Origin: Atherix ibis
Lineage: Eukaryota > Arthropoda > Insecta > Diptera > Athericidae
Length of the DNA stretch: 64,000 bases
Assembly (NCBI GenBank): GCA_958298945.1
Contig: OY282607.1
Span: forward strand, 91,891,270-91,955,269
Reading direction: 5' to 3'
The first letter of the stretch is position 1, and each line of letters begins with the position of its first letter. A program made the position numbers and the translations under genes. Positions 23,632 to 36,800 of the stretch are shown piece by piece. The notes below the pieces were generated by a model. It saw only the letters and a program-made list of their open reading frames with translations. It was not told the origin of the DNA and ran no database searches.

Positions 23632-24190
23632 GCCAAATATTCTACGTAACCTCAGTGTCAATCTTGCAAAGCAATAAATTTAATACTCGTAATTATCATC
23701 CTTGACCGTACATAATTTTGAATACTTGATTAGTATACTAATAATAAAAAGGAGATAAACTTTCTAAGTTAGGCAATAAAATCAAATTTTTTTAAAACAA
23801 TTTATTTTTTAACTTTTTTCTAAAATATATTAATTTTCCAATAAAAAATCTTTTCACATGACAATCATTATAAGAAATAGTTTTACACTCGTAATTCGGA
23901 TTTTTTTCTACGTAACCTCAGTTACGTAGCCAAATATTCTACGTAACCTCAGTGTCAATCTTGCAAAGCAATAAATTTAATAATTATCATCCTTGACCGT
24001 ACATCATTTTGAATACTTGATTAGTATACTAATAATAAAAAGGAGATAAACTTTCTAAGTTAGTCAATAAAATCAATTTTTTTTAAAACAATTTATTTTT
24101 GAACTTTTTTCTAAAATGTAATTTTCCAATAAAAAATCTTTTCACATGACAATTATTATTAGAAATAGTTTTACACTCGTAATTTGGATT
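23632..24190. repeat. Tandem duplication, 297-bp period
   Basis: GCCAAATATTCTACGTAACC and the following bases start at 23632 and again at 23929. The copies are highly similar, with small indels such as the loss of ACTCG near 23685 in copy 2. At the junction (23909-23930) CTACGTAAC and GTTACGTAG form a 22-bp palindrome with CTCA at its centre. Non-coding, AT-rich. Confidence 0.9.
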
Positions 24191-24300
24191 TTTTTTTTCT
24201 ATATTTCTTTTTTTTTCTAATATTAATAAATTATTTTATGTTTTTAAGACTAGATGTTTCTAATATATTTTTATGGCCAATAACATATTTTATTGTTACA

Positions 24301-24448
24301 AATTCAGTTGAATATAAAATTATAAAAAGTATGAAATATTTTCTTTAAATTACTATAATTAATACCAATTTTTATCTAAATTGGTATTAATTATAGTAAT
24401 TTAAAGAAAATATTTCATACTTTTTATAATTTTATATTCAACTGAATT
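24301..24448. repeat. Perfect hairpin: 71-bp arms, 6-nt loop
   Basis: The left arm 24301-24371 (starting AATTCAGTTGAATATAAAAT) and right arm 24378-24448 (ending TTCAACTGAATT) are exact reverse complements by base-by-base reading. They are separated by TTATCT. No transposon end motifs or TA duplicate are evident. It could be a real palindrome giving a long dsRNA hairpin if transcribed, or a fold-back assembly artefact. Confidence 0.95.
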
Positions 24449-27400
24449 ATCTATTATTGTTCTTTTATATTTTGATATAGTATGTTTGGGTTCTAAGTTA
24501 TTTTAAAGAAAAGATAATTTTTTTTTAATTAACTACTATCCCATAATTAGTAAAAAGACGCTTCTTAAATAATAAATTTTTTGGGTGAGATACAAAACCA
24601 AGTAAAACATTTTTAATAAATATTTAGCAGCTATAAAAAAATATTACAAACAATTTTTCTTTCAAGTAACTTGTACAAGTAATATCAGATTTAAAACTAT
24701 ATTTTTTATTCATTTTTTTAATTTTGAAAAATTTATGATAAATAATTTTTATAAAATACTTACGTTCATGATTAGTCCAAAAAAAACAACAACTCAACTT
24801 CAATATAAATTATGATTTCAATTTATAAAGTATCTTTTTTAAAAAGATTATCAATTTTTTTTTTTTTAAACAAAAATATTTTTCTATCACTTTAAATTAT
24901 GAAAAAAATCTCATAAAAAAATAATTAAAATAATTATAATTAAAAATATGGAAACTATTGTTTTTGAATTTATTGTATGAAAAAAATTTTTTCTAATAAA
25001 AACTTATTAATATTTATTTATCTTAAATAAATCACACGAATCTTCCGAATATTGTTAATTGCACAATTGTTGTCATCTTGAACCAATGCGTATCGAAGTC
25101 AGTCAGTTACTGTCTGGGTATGTTCTCGATTGGAAAAAACGCGCGCTCTAAACGCGATAGGCCAACGCAACGGCAAAACGAATACCATTATGGATGGGCA
25201 GAAGTGTCTGGACTGTTATAGGATACAAAGGGGAGACATCGAGTGGAAAGTCGGCCGAATTTTCCGACTCTGTCTACAGTTTTATTTACGCCTCCCTTCC
25301 AAATAGATAGAGAGGAAGTTCTAACATCTAAACTAGAGTGTGATTCTTGCTAAAGGATACAAACCAAAAAAAAAAAAATACAAACCACCATCACAGATAC
25401 TATTGTACAAAGGACAGTTTATACATAATTTCGATTTCCGAGGACAAATTCGATTACGAGCATATTTTTTCCATTTCTAACAACGTGTTAATAAAAACGA
25501 TACACTTTCCATTCTAATGAATGAATTTCACAATAAATATTTTATTATCAAATCGGAATTATTTGATTTTAATGTATTAGAAAATCGTAGTTTTTTACAC
25601 ATTTTTTTTTACACAGTTTTTATTATTTGACTTAACACATCCACTTTAGCTGAAGATGAAATAAATTTTCTTTAATAGAATTCGTACTTTCCTGTAAAAC
25701 TGATGAGAATAAATTAGACTGAAATGAGATTTATCTAAAAAATGCACACAACGTTGTCTGAATTGTCACTAATTTTAGGCATAGGCGTCCAGTTCATAAA
25801 GTGTTGGTATTTTACTTGGAATTATCTCAATGCAAATAAACCTAAATTCTTTAAATTCAATTGAAGTTTTATAGGAATTTTTGAAATTTTTTTTTTAAAA
25901 TTAGTTATTATCTAATAAATAACAAATTATCTATATTAAACCTATACGATCAAATTGACTTTTAACATTCGATATTATATTTTCAATATATTTTCACATA
26001 AAATATATTAATAATAATTCAAAATATTGTTAATTCTAAATAGTAATTTAAATTTGTCTCATTTTCGATAGTATTTTGATTATAGTTTTTATTATGATAT
26101 GAAATTATATTTATAAATAAATACGCATGAAATATTCTTGAAAAAAAAAGCACAGAAATGTTCACGTGGATAAACATTAATTTTTATTATTTTTTATATT
26201 TCACCGAAACTATGAGAACAATTAATTTTTTTGAAGACCATAAAAGTATATTTGCAGATTTTATCAATGTCAACCATAATTTAAATCAGAAAAGAATTCA
26301 GTTTACTGACTGAGCCTTTACTGTTTTGAATCTATTTCAAATAAAAGATCACCACGAGTTTTAATTTAATTGGTTTCTAAAAATAAATCATAGTTTTTTT
26401 TTCAATTACGATTGATCTTCTTTTACTAAATATCCCAATTTTAAAAATTAATTGAACATAATAATATTTATGTAGATGTGAATTAAAAATAATTTATTTA
26501 TTTATGTCCTATAATAAATGGGTTTTTTTCTTCTATATTTTCATCAATATTTAAAAAACACATTAAGTTTTATCCTTACATACTGAATATTGTATGATAT
26601 TGTTATTATGAATAATTGAAATACTATTGGACAAATGGAAATATTACCTTTTCCGGTTCTTTGAACTTTTAACAGAACTGGCCGAATGTACTTTATTACA
26701 GTAATTAATTGTATGTTCAACTAGTTTGGTTGACCTGGGGAAAGTCATAAATTTTAAGTAATCCAAGGTCAATATTATGCAATTAAGTATATGAATTAAT
26801 TAAGTCATAGTCTTCATTACTTCTTTTAAGTCTGCAGTTAGCTCTGGCCATAAATAAGTATGTAGAAAATGCAATGAAATATAAATTGAAAATTGATGTC
26901 GAAACCTACTATCAGCATGTGGTAATTGATTTCCAATTTATAATCTTAATCCGATGGTTATTACTAAATAAGGAATACTAAATGAACTGAAGATAAAAAT
27001 AACTATAAACTTAATGATATTAAGTGGTTATTAGGAGAAGAAATATGGATATGAAATTATTATTACCAATATTAAGAGAAATATAATAATTAGAAGCTGT
27101 ATTCCATAGTTGATTTTTAGTAAAACTACAATATATATTTTTATGATAGTAATAAAAATAGCAAATACGCATTATAACTTATTTGTATATATTTTTGATA
27201 ATAAAATTAAAGTATTATTTGCGAAATATATTAAAATTAAAACTCAACAATATAATGAATATACAATATTTAATAAAATTAAGATCTCTTAACAAAATGG
27301 CGAGTATTGCTAGAAAAATGTTGCATCATTATAAAAGTTAGTGTAGGGAATTCCCCTCAGATTAATATATGTAATTACCGAAAATCAAATCGGCACTGAT

Positions 27401-27640
27401 AAGTTTTGAATAAACTGTTATACTACAAACATCTTTTCAGGCAACATTCATATTGATAAGTAATTTGTTGCCAGTATATGTTGCGCTTCGCAACATTTTA
27501 ATGTTTTGTTTACTTGTGCGATAGGCGGGAAACAACATAACCTTCCTATTTGAGAAATATTCGCCGCTTCACTGACAATTATCAGTTGATTTTGACAATT
27601 GAAAATAATCAGTTTATTTGACAGTTGCAAATGTCAGAAA
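24449..27640. other. AT-rich intergenic region with one GC-richer island
   Basis: Mostly low-complexity AT sequence. The exception is about 25040-25360, listed separately. On the minus strand near 24770 an ATG-AAC followed by GTAAGTAT is a strong donor-like site, but no partner exon is identified. Confidence 0.4.
25040..25360. promoter_or_regulatory. GC-richer island, candidate promoter
   Basis: This 320-bp block stands out from its AT-rich surroundings (GCGCGCTC, CGACGC-like and CGGCCGA words). It contains TCAGTCAGTTACTG at about 25099-25112, which holds two overlapping copies of the arthropod initiator core TCAGT. No long open frame. It may be the promoter and first non-coding exon of an unseen gene; the direction is uncertain. 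Confidence 0.25.
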
Positions 27641-27809
27641 TTGTGTACGTCGAAAGTTTCAAATAAGAATATTTGAACGACGACGCACAAAATTTTGTGT
27701 GAAAATTCTATTTTGTTTCGGTATTTTTGTGTAATATTTTTGGAAAATTATAAAAGTGAATTGTTAAAAGTTTATCCACAATGCAAATTATTATAAAGTG
27801 TATCGAATA
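27641..27809 (+). promoter_or_regulatory. Probable 5' UTR / proximal promoter of VPS13B
   Basis: This is the stretch immediately before the VPS13B ATG at 27810. It holds no longer open frame and an upstream ATG at 27781 (ATGCAAATTATTATAAAG) in a different frame. Slightly further upstream (27480-27496) is a GTTGCG-CTTC-CGCAAC hairpin. The start site is not defined by any clear core motif. Confidence 0.3.
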
Positions 27810-30800
27810 ATGTTCAAAATTGAGTCGTACATCACACCTATAATATTGAATCATGTTGCAAAATACGTAAAGAACATCCGACCGCAAGATGCACAAGTAA
27901 ATATAATTGATAGTGTTGATTTTTTTTTTTAAAAAAATACTTACGGTCATATTGTAATTTGATTTTATTTTAGGTTTCACTATGGGGAGGCGAAGTTGCA
28001 TTTCAGAATCTTGACCTTCGACTGGACGTTCTTGAAAATGAACTTCAACTTCCGTTTGAATTCCTATCGGGTCATATTCACGAATTGACTATTCATGTAC
28101 CCTGGACAAAGATAGCTTCCGAGCCAATTACTATAACTATAAACACAATCGAATTTGTATTGAAATTGAAGGATAAAAATTCGGAACCTGTGCCAAATGT
28201 TGACCGAAGGAAGAAAGTATCGCGCATTGAAGATACACAACCAGGATATGTACCCACTCTAGTGAATAAAGTGGCACATAATATATCCATAAACTGCCAC
28301 AATATAATCTTGAAATATGTAGAAGAAGACATTGTTGTATCAATGAATGTCCAACTACTTTCGTTTAGCTCAGCCGATGAGAATTGGAAGTCTGCGTTCA
28401 TAGATATTAATCCGACAAAACTTTTGTTACGAAAGCTTGTTCAAATATCGGATTTAACGATATGTCTAGACAAAAGAAACTCTGCTGGAAAAATCGATGT
28501 GTGCCAAGAACCGATTCTTTATCGTTGTAGTCTGGAAGTTCGTATTATGAGAAAGTATAATGCCGCGACGGCCGCTTACACATCTACTACCAGAATAGAT
28601 GTATTCAGTAAAGCGATGGACATAAATATTTCCTCACAACAGTTTCCAATGGCGATGCGTCTTTTTATTCTTATGATGACTCTCAAAGATGGTAAATTAA
28701 AACTAAAATCCGATGAAAGTATATTGAGTGAATACGGTCCAGATTCTGAACAACGAAATGATAATAATGAATCGTATTTAGCATGGGCATGGAATTTGAT
28801 ACCATCGATATTTCCTGAAGACACACTCTATGAGGAAAACGAAGAGCAATCAGGACACTATTTAGATTCAGGGATTTATATCGGAAGTCTTAAAGTAACA
28901 CTAAAATCTTCGGAGATGTTTGCCGATTCAATAGTTCAATCTACGAAGAAAATTCGTTACAAACCCATTTTCAAAGCATCGTTCAAAGGAATATTTTCCG
29001 AAACGCTGATTGTTGGAAACCGATGGTTTAACATGAAAGCAGGCATATCGCACATGACTGTTGAACCGCTTGGTTCGTTTGCAAAAAACAGTTCACCATC
29101 AGAAAACTTATTTGTGGTTACAGATACCCAAGTTTCCGAAACGTATTTTAATGAATCGCTATTTGATAGTAATTCACTAGAAAATTGTGGTAGAACGAAA
29201 AAGTATTGTCCGGATTGGGATACGCACATGGGTCAAATTACTGCCGAATATTTACGATTCCGTGCTCCCGCGATGGCTATTGACCTCACACATTTCACAG
29301 ACATTCCGGATAATATGAATATTAGTTCTGAGTCGGGAGTTGACTTGGAGACGGCAACCGTTCAGGAGAAAGTCTTGATGAGGTTATTCCTCTCATCAAC
29401 CAAAATTAAATACAACTCAAATCTAATACACATTATAGAGACAGTTCTTGGGCTCGCTAGTGCGTATGACTATTCTCCCTATGTAGAAGAAAAACGGGAT
29501 ATGCTAACTAAGTTACCACCGCCATCGATGGATGATTATGAAGCACTAATGTCTAATATTCCTCGCCGTACTATCGAACTAACTTTGGACAGTATTATAT
29601 TCGAAATGCATCCGAAAACAAAATTCAACCCCTCAGAAGGACGCAGTAGTGATCCATTCGAGCCCCCTCTGTACAACGTGCCGTTCATAACAGTAGATTT
29701 AAAATTTGCAAAATTAAAACAAACTTCTCCAATTTATCCGAACCGTTTAGTTCATACCACATGCCAACTGCCAGAAAAGCCCATCGAGTTAGTGGAAGCT
29801 TGCTATGAAAGAAGCGAAATGAATATTCAGAATGTGAAATTTAGTACAAGCGAAAAAAGTGGTTTGGCAGAATTTCTAACAATTCCAAATGCCAGTGCTT
29901 CGTACGCAACACTGTTACAGCCAAATTTGTGGACTGATGATGATATTCCGAAAATGAAATGCGATCTACTAGCAGACAGTATTCAGCTCCTTTTCAATAG
30001 ACCACAACAACTTGTTGCGTTCAATATTGCGAATACGATATTTTTGTATAATAAAAATGCGTTACATGCACTGGTCAGTTCTAGTGCGAAAAAGGATATG
30101 CATGACACTACACTACCCCGGCTGGAATTGAGACTTTCTTCACTGTATGGCATGCTTAACAAGTACGATGGAACCATTTGTTCGCGTGGTCGACTTAATT
30201 CGGTACGAGGCTATTTAACTGTTGCTCAGTCAGATACGGTCCGAAATACCACCGAAGCTGACACAAAGTATTTGGTCCTGAGTGCACCTCTTCAAAATAT
30301 GAAAACGTTTGATAAAATTTTCCTGCAATGGATCATCCAGGTTCCAGAAAATTACGACAAAATCAAACACACTCCAGTCATATCAGCAACAGTCGCAAAT
30401 TCGGTTCTAATTCTCGATCCTCTGCTCACACAGTTCCTTCAGTACGAAGAAGGCGAAATTGCCGTTAATGATGAAAGAGGTAGGATGGAATATAAATAAT
30501 ATTTTTTTTCATATTCAATTAATAAATTTTTTATAGACAAAAGTTTTGTACCGGAACCATTGCAAGGAAACGAGAGTGAGACACGTTCTTCCAAAAAATC
30601 GGTCATATCCGAAAGGCCATCAAAAAGAATCATTCAACCCGAAGAAACTATACACATGAGTTCCGATAAAGTGGAAAAAGTTGAATTGCCTCATGATAAA
30701 AAGGACACAAAAAGTGGTGATATTCCGTTACTGTTTAATCTGTAAGTGTGTGTGTGTGTGGGGGGGGGGGGGGGTCATTTATTGTTTAATCGAGTTGATT

Positions 30801-33800
30801 AAAATTAAACTATTTTCTTATTATTTATTACAGAATCGGTTTACTGAAATGCCTTATCCTCAATGTTCACGTACAACAGTGTTCAGTACTAATACCGAAT
30901 GCCAGTCTAGTTTCGACATCGAGAACTTTTGATGTTGAACAACAATCGAACAATATCGATATGGTTTTAATAAAGTAAACAAAATCTGCTGTAGAAGCAT
31001 TTTCTTTACTTAATAAAAACTTCTCTGATATTTTTAGGCTTCCTGATATCAATTGTAAGTCATCGTATTCTCGTGAAATCAACAATTTTGAACAGACTTT
31101 TCCAATTGGTTTCACAACAACGATGCCCACAAAAGAAAAAGATTTATTTCCTTGGACATGTTCCATAACAGAACTAACAGGAACAGTTACACAAAACGGT
31201 GCTGAAAATTTATTTTTAAATCCTCAGCAAACCAATATCACAGTGGCTATAAACCATAAGAAGGACAGTCCTAATAATGTTAGTTTGGCATTGAACTTAC
31301 ATATCGATACTACGCCAATAGTTATCCGATTTTCAGAAAAAGAAGTTCGTAACCCCGTTTTTGGTTAAAATTTAAAATAATACGAACATCATCTTTTAGG
31401 TAATTTTATTGCATGAAGCGATGAATGCCGCTTTCAATTTTTCTGAGCTGCTATCAGTAAGGAATAAAAGTATTGAGAAACCAAAAAAGGAATTGCCTCG
31501 AATAGTCACTATAGCCGAAGATGATTCTCATATTAAAGAATTTCTAGGAATGAATTCTGAATCTAATATCAACACAGAAAATACAGAATCTTTAAAAGGT
31601 ATTTAATATTTTTGATTTTATAATTTACTGCGAGTTCAATTTTGTATTTTTGTAATTTTTTTTTTTTTAGAAAAATCGGGTAATTACCAATTTTCTACTT
31701 GGTTGCAATGGACTGTAACTAAATTAACTGTTAATCTGGAAGGGAAAAGTCCTGAGAACAATGAGAAATTAGTCGTTGAAATTGAAGATTTTATAACAAG
31801 TATCGATCAGCAGAACGTTTACTTCAAATTAAAAAGTAAAATAGGAACTTTGAGTGCTCAATATTATGAATACAACGCTAGCGAATGGATAGCGAATGAA
31901 AGTCTTAAGCTTAGTGTACGGCCTGAAGCGAACGAGGCCAAGTCAAATGATACCTATTTAGATTTCACAATTACACGAGCAGAAACCAGTAATGTTTTCA
32001 AAAAGTTAGGTGCACAGACGAAAATACGCAATTTGCAACAATGTCTTACTGAAGTGATGATAACGTCACAAGCAATAGATGTGTGCCTCGATCTTGACCG
32101 TTTCGCTGCCTTCGTACCAGTTTTATGTGCTTTCGGAAGGAAGGGAACTTACAATGACGCTGTAGCTAAGGGAGGAGCTCAAGAGAGCATAATATCAGTA
32201 GATGACCTACCATTAGTGTATGTTGAGAGCAAAGGATTCACAGCATACATTCCTGTACAAACCAAATACGAATGGTGTAATGTGCTTATTTTTAAGGTAT
32301 TTGCAAGCAACTAAGTTTAAATAAAAAAGCGATCCACTAAATATTGTACTTTTAAAGGTTGACTCTATTAAAGTAATACCAAACGTGGAGAATCCATTGT
32401 CACGAAATCCAATTCGAACTGATGTGTATACGAAAGCGGCACAAATGAGAATCCTAAATATGCACGGTTCAAAAATCGAAGATCGCCAATATGAGCTTAT
32501 AGTTAATAATATTTCGGCATTAACTAGTAGTTGGAGTGAAATCCTCTCTTATATGAAAGTACGTTTAATTAATATATCGGAAAACTCTTCGAACTTATGT
32601 TTACTAATGTAAATTGTTTATTTTTATTATTTATTCTTCAATAGGAAAATACAGAACACTCGCATATGACAAATCCTGCATTTGAATGGAATCGTCAAAG
32701 CAAAAAAATGCCAATCGAATTTGATCAAATTTTTAACAATTTTACAATTTCCTTAACTTATGCACCACATATCGTTTATAAATCAATTTTAATAAGTGGT
32801 GAGTCGATCGAATTAAATTGCGTTTCCGATTTGATAGCGACTATGACAATTGAACAAGTGATCATGATAAATACCATTTGGAAAATGATTGAGAAATTCA
32901 CTATTTCCAAAGATCTTTCGAGTGAATCTGTGCTGACAGAGAATATGGTATGTACAACAGCGAATATAACAACAGAAAAGATGAAATCATCAGCACAGAA
33001 ATGCGAAAATTTAATCAAACTTGGCAGTCGATATCAGAGTATGGTAAGAATTAACAAATTTACTCGTGGAGATCGATACTCAGCCGTGGCTACATCTACG
33101 GTGGGAAAAAAGTTACCATCTGATTCAGGAATTGTTTCTTATGCCATCTCAGATCATCTAGATGCTGGTGCTAAGAGAAAAAAGCCAATAATATCTGGTG
33201 GCATTATATCAAATCAAGCCGACATTACTTTTACGCGCAACATTCCTTTTGACATGTCCTTTGTAGCTGGGATTTTCCTTTTCAAATTATATCAAACCCA
33301 GCATAGAAGAAAACGAAAGGGCAACGAAAGTGAACAATCAACAGTGATTCCACTCGTTGCTGTGACATTTACACAGCCGAGTATGCTCGTATCTCAAGGA
33401 ATCTATGAACGAACACATAAAATCTCGCTGTTCAATTTAGGCATTAGCTTTGGATGTAATAGTGAAGACGACGATAAACTGAACAATGAGTTCAATAATG
33501 TTATGTTTGAGACTCGACGTGGTCATTTGGATAGTGCTGGGATCCCACAGCCGCTCGTCTTTATTAAGCATAAGCAGGGAGCCACCCAACGTACTGAAGC
33601 TGAGATAAACATAAGTCGACCGATAAAATTGTTCATTTCGCATAAAATTTTGGAAAGGCTTTTAACCATTCGAACATTACTACAGGATGTGGTCACCGTA
33701 CAGTATCAAAAAACGACTATCATTCCTAAGCCAATTATTCGTAGTACCAAAATAAATATGCTAAAAAAAGTTTTCTTCGGTGCAGATAGTATCAAATTCT

Positions 33801-36800
33801 TTCTTGATCAGGCACATTTTGAATACAAGCCCTCTAACCAGTACAATTTGAATATTTCATTATGCAAAATGTCAACAACACTTTTGATTAGTGAACGACC
33901 CGAAAAAGTGACCTCTCAGGTAATCGTTCAATCGTTCCTAATTAATACGGAGAAACGCATCTTACTGCATCCTGTAACACTAAAGCTCGATGCCGGTGCA
34001 ACTCAGGAATCTTGGTATAAAATTCCGATTGCATGGTGCAGGTGCAAAACCAACGTTGTTCAGGTTGACATCGGGCCTGAAAACCTTATTACACTAACTC
34101 AAGTTTACAAAAGTATTGAAGCAATTTTGCAATCATTTGGACGACATTGGACACAACTTGATGAAGCTATGATGTACAATCGCCCCAACAACTTGCTTAT
34201 TAACCGAGAGAAATTTTCCGAAATCGTTCTACCCGAACCAAAGGCCCGAAAAACTGTTTTACCCACCGAGGAATTTTACCAAGACGACCTAAGGTATATT
34301 CCATCATCGACTATAATATTTTCGATTAAGTTTCAGTTTTTTTAATGTTTTATTATCAATATTTCAGAGCGGGCGCATTTCAGTTTATTGAAATTCATGG
34401 CGAAAACACACTGCCTCTTCCCTATCAGATTCAAATAATCATAAAAGAAAATGGAATCGTTTGTTGGCGCTATCCTCAGCCGAGAGCTATTTGCAAATTG
34501 CAAATATTCCCAGTTCTCTTACAGGTATAGTTTACAGAATTTTTTTTCTCAGAAAAATTGAAATTCCTTAATTACTTATTTCTTCATTCTAGACAACAAC
34601 ACCGGTTAAAATAAAATGTCGTCTAGAATATTTCAATGAGCCGCACAACGATTTCTTACCTTACTGTGAGTTTTATCTTTCGGACAATAAAACTGAAACT
34701 GTAGAATTACCTGAACGGAAGGTAACAGCTTATATTTGGCGTGTTTTAATTTTGCAATCATTCGTTCTGGTTGACGGACGTTATTTTGAAGAGTCAACTT
34801 CAAGTGAAGAAGAGGAATCGGAAAACGTAATATTATCATTTCAAATTACTAGTCCATATTAGACAGATTGTTAGGGTTTTTTTTGTTTTGTAAAAGCAGA
34901 TTTCAAAAATAGAAAATGAAGAATCAGCAAGCAACGTAAAAGATTACAAATTACATCCAAAAGCATTGTTGGCATGTATGAGAATAGACACAACATTTAA
35001 TCCACGTCTCATACCGAAGGCGCAATTTGTTATTGAGGTGGCTTTTCTGCAGCTAAATTTTCAAAACCAGTACAAGATGAAAGATTGTATACTTCCGGAA
35101 CGATTACGACATTTCAAATTATCGAGTAGCTGTGTTTGTGCTCAGACCTTTGCCACAATCGTTTGCTCCAATATTAAAATGCATGGAAGTATTTTAGACG
35201 AGATGGCATCTACTTTTAACGTTGAATTTTGCTTCGTCTGCAAAATACTGGACTACAGTTTTTTCAACATGTTAAATCTGATCGACCAGACGGCAATTCG
35301 TGTGTCTGTGGACATTAGTGATTCAATAAATGTCAGGGTCGCGTGTGATGCTATTCGTTTAAATTTCGGTCCTTGTGTGGCACAAGCTTTAGTAGCATCA
35401 GAAAATATTTGGGAGCAAGTTCTGTTCGAGAACGCAAAGGAACTTGTGGTAGCAAGTAGGTTTATAGTCTGCAATTGCACAATTTACGAATTATGGTTCG
35501 GCCAGGCTGGATCAGTAGAGCAGCAGGTATTAAACGGAGGAGAGTTTATGTTCTATTCGTTTCGTAGTGACCATTTACGACAGGAGTTGGTATTCTCTAT
35601 TCCTCACTTTGGTGAACGTATTTCAGAACCGGTTGCCCTACACAAAGAGGGCCTACATTATATAAAAATCGATGCGTTCGCTTTAATAATTCAAATAGAA
35701 AAATGTTCATCAACTCAGTTTAGTATTCTTGTTAGAGGTCAAATTGAATTCATCTCAATGTCAGTTGAAGAATTCCATGTTCAATACAGGCTTGGAGAAC
35801 TTCAAGTTTCTGGTTCGGCACATAAGAAAGTCGCTATCCATTTCTCACTTAAAAGAAAAGGTCGGACATCTTTGACAGTCGAAAACACTGAACAGAAAGA
35901 ATCATTTATACGGTAATTAAATCCAAGTTAAAAATCCTATAAAAATTCATATTATTTTCCATTATCTTAAAATAGACTTAGGCTAGCCGATGGTAATAAA
36001 CGTAATGGCTGGTCTGGAGATGTTCCCTTAAAAACGAACGGAAATTCACCATGGCTTGTAAAAGGTAAAAGAAAGTTACCAATACTCCTTGTTCGAATAG
36101 AAGAAGATATTATTGTATTGTGTTTTGGATTTTTAGTTCCAATACAAGATTCTGGAAAAGAGTATGTAAGCTTTTGGGTTCGGATGGTCGTAGAGGACAT
36201 AGTCGAATTGAAGAGAAGCGGACTCGACTGTCGTAGATATTTAGTTGTAATTTGGCCAATTTACGTTATACGTTCCATGTTGACAACACCCATAAAAGTG
36301 ACTGAAGTCGAATGTGGCACAGAATATACTGTTGCCGGCAAGGGTGCCCTCAAAGAATTGTCAGTTTCCGGAACACATGAAACCGAGCACGAAGTCATTT
36401 TCAAAAAAGAGTAAGTTTATACTAAATGATCTGTAATGTAAAATATATAACAAAGAAATATTTTTATATTTTTATTAAAATTGAAAGTTTTGTTTCGCCG
36501 AACGAAGAAGATAAAGGTTGCGCTACGTTATCATATAAAATGATCGATTGGAAACAGTTTTTCACTATCGATAAAAGTTATAATAGTATTGAGACGATGG
36601 TGAATGAATTGGTGAAGCTAAAAGCGGTTAGTTGGCCATGCTCGAGTGAAGATGAATTACGATGTAGTCGAGATTTGAGTCGAAAAGAGAAAACAACGCC
36701 AATTTACAGATACCTTCCGAGTCGGCAATTATCGTGCAGTCTCATGTTGGACATAACGCCATGGTGTTTGTTCATAAATGCAATTGGTGTTCCCGTCCGA

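Noticed and set aside
30681..30932. 83-codon open frame crossing the GT/G tract in VPS13B
   Set aside because: It is a different frame overlapping intron 3 and its flanking exons; the spliced frame explains the coding potential.
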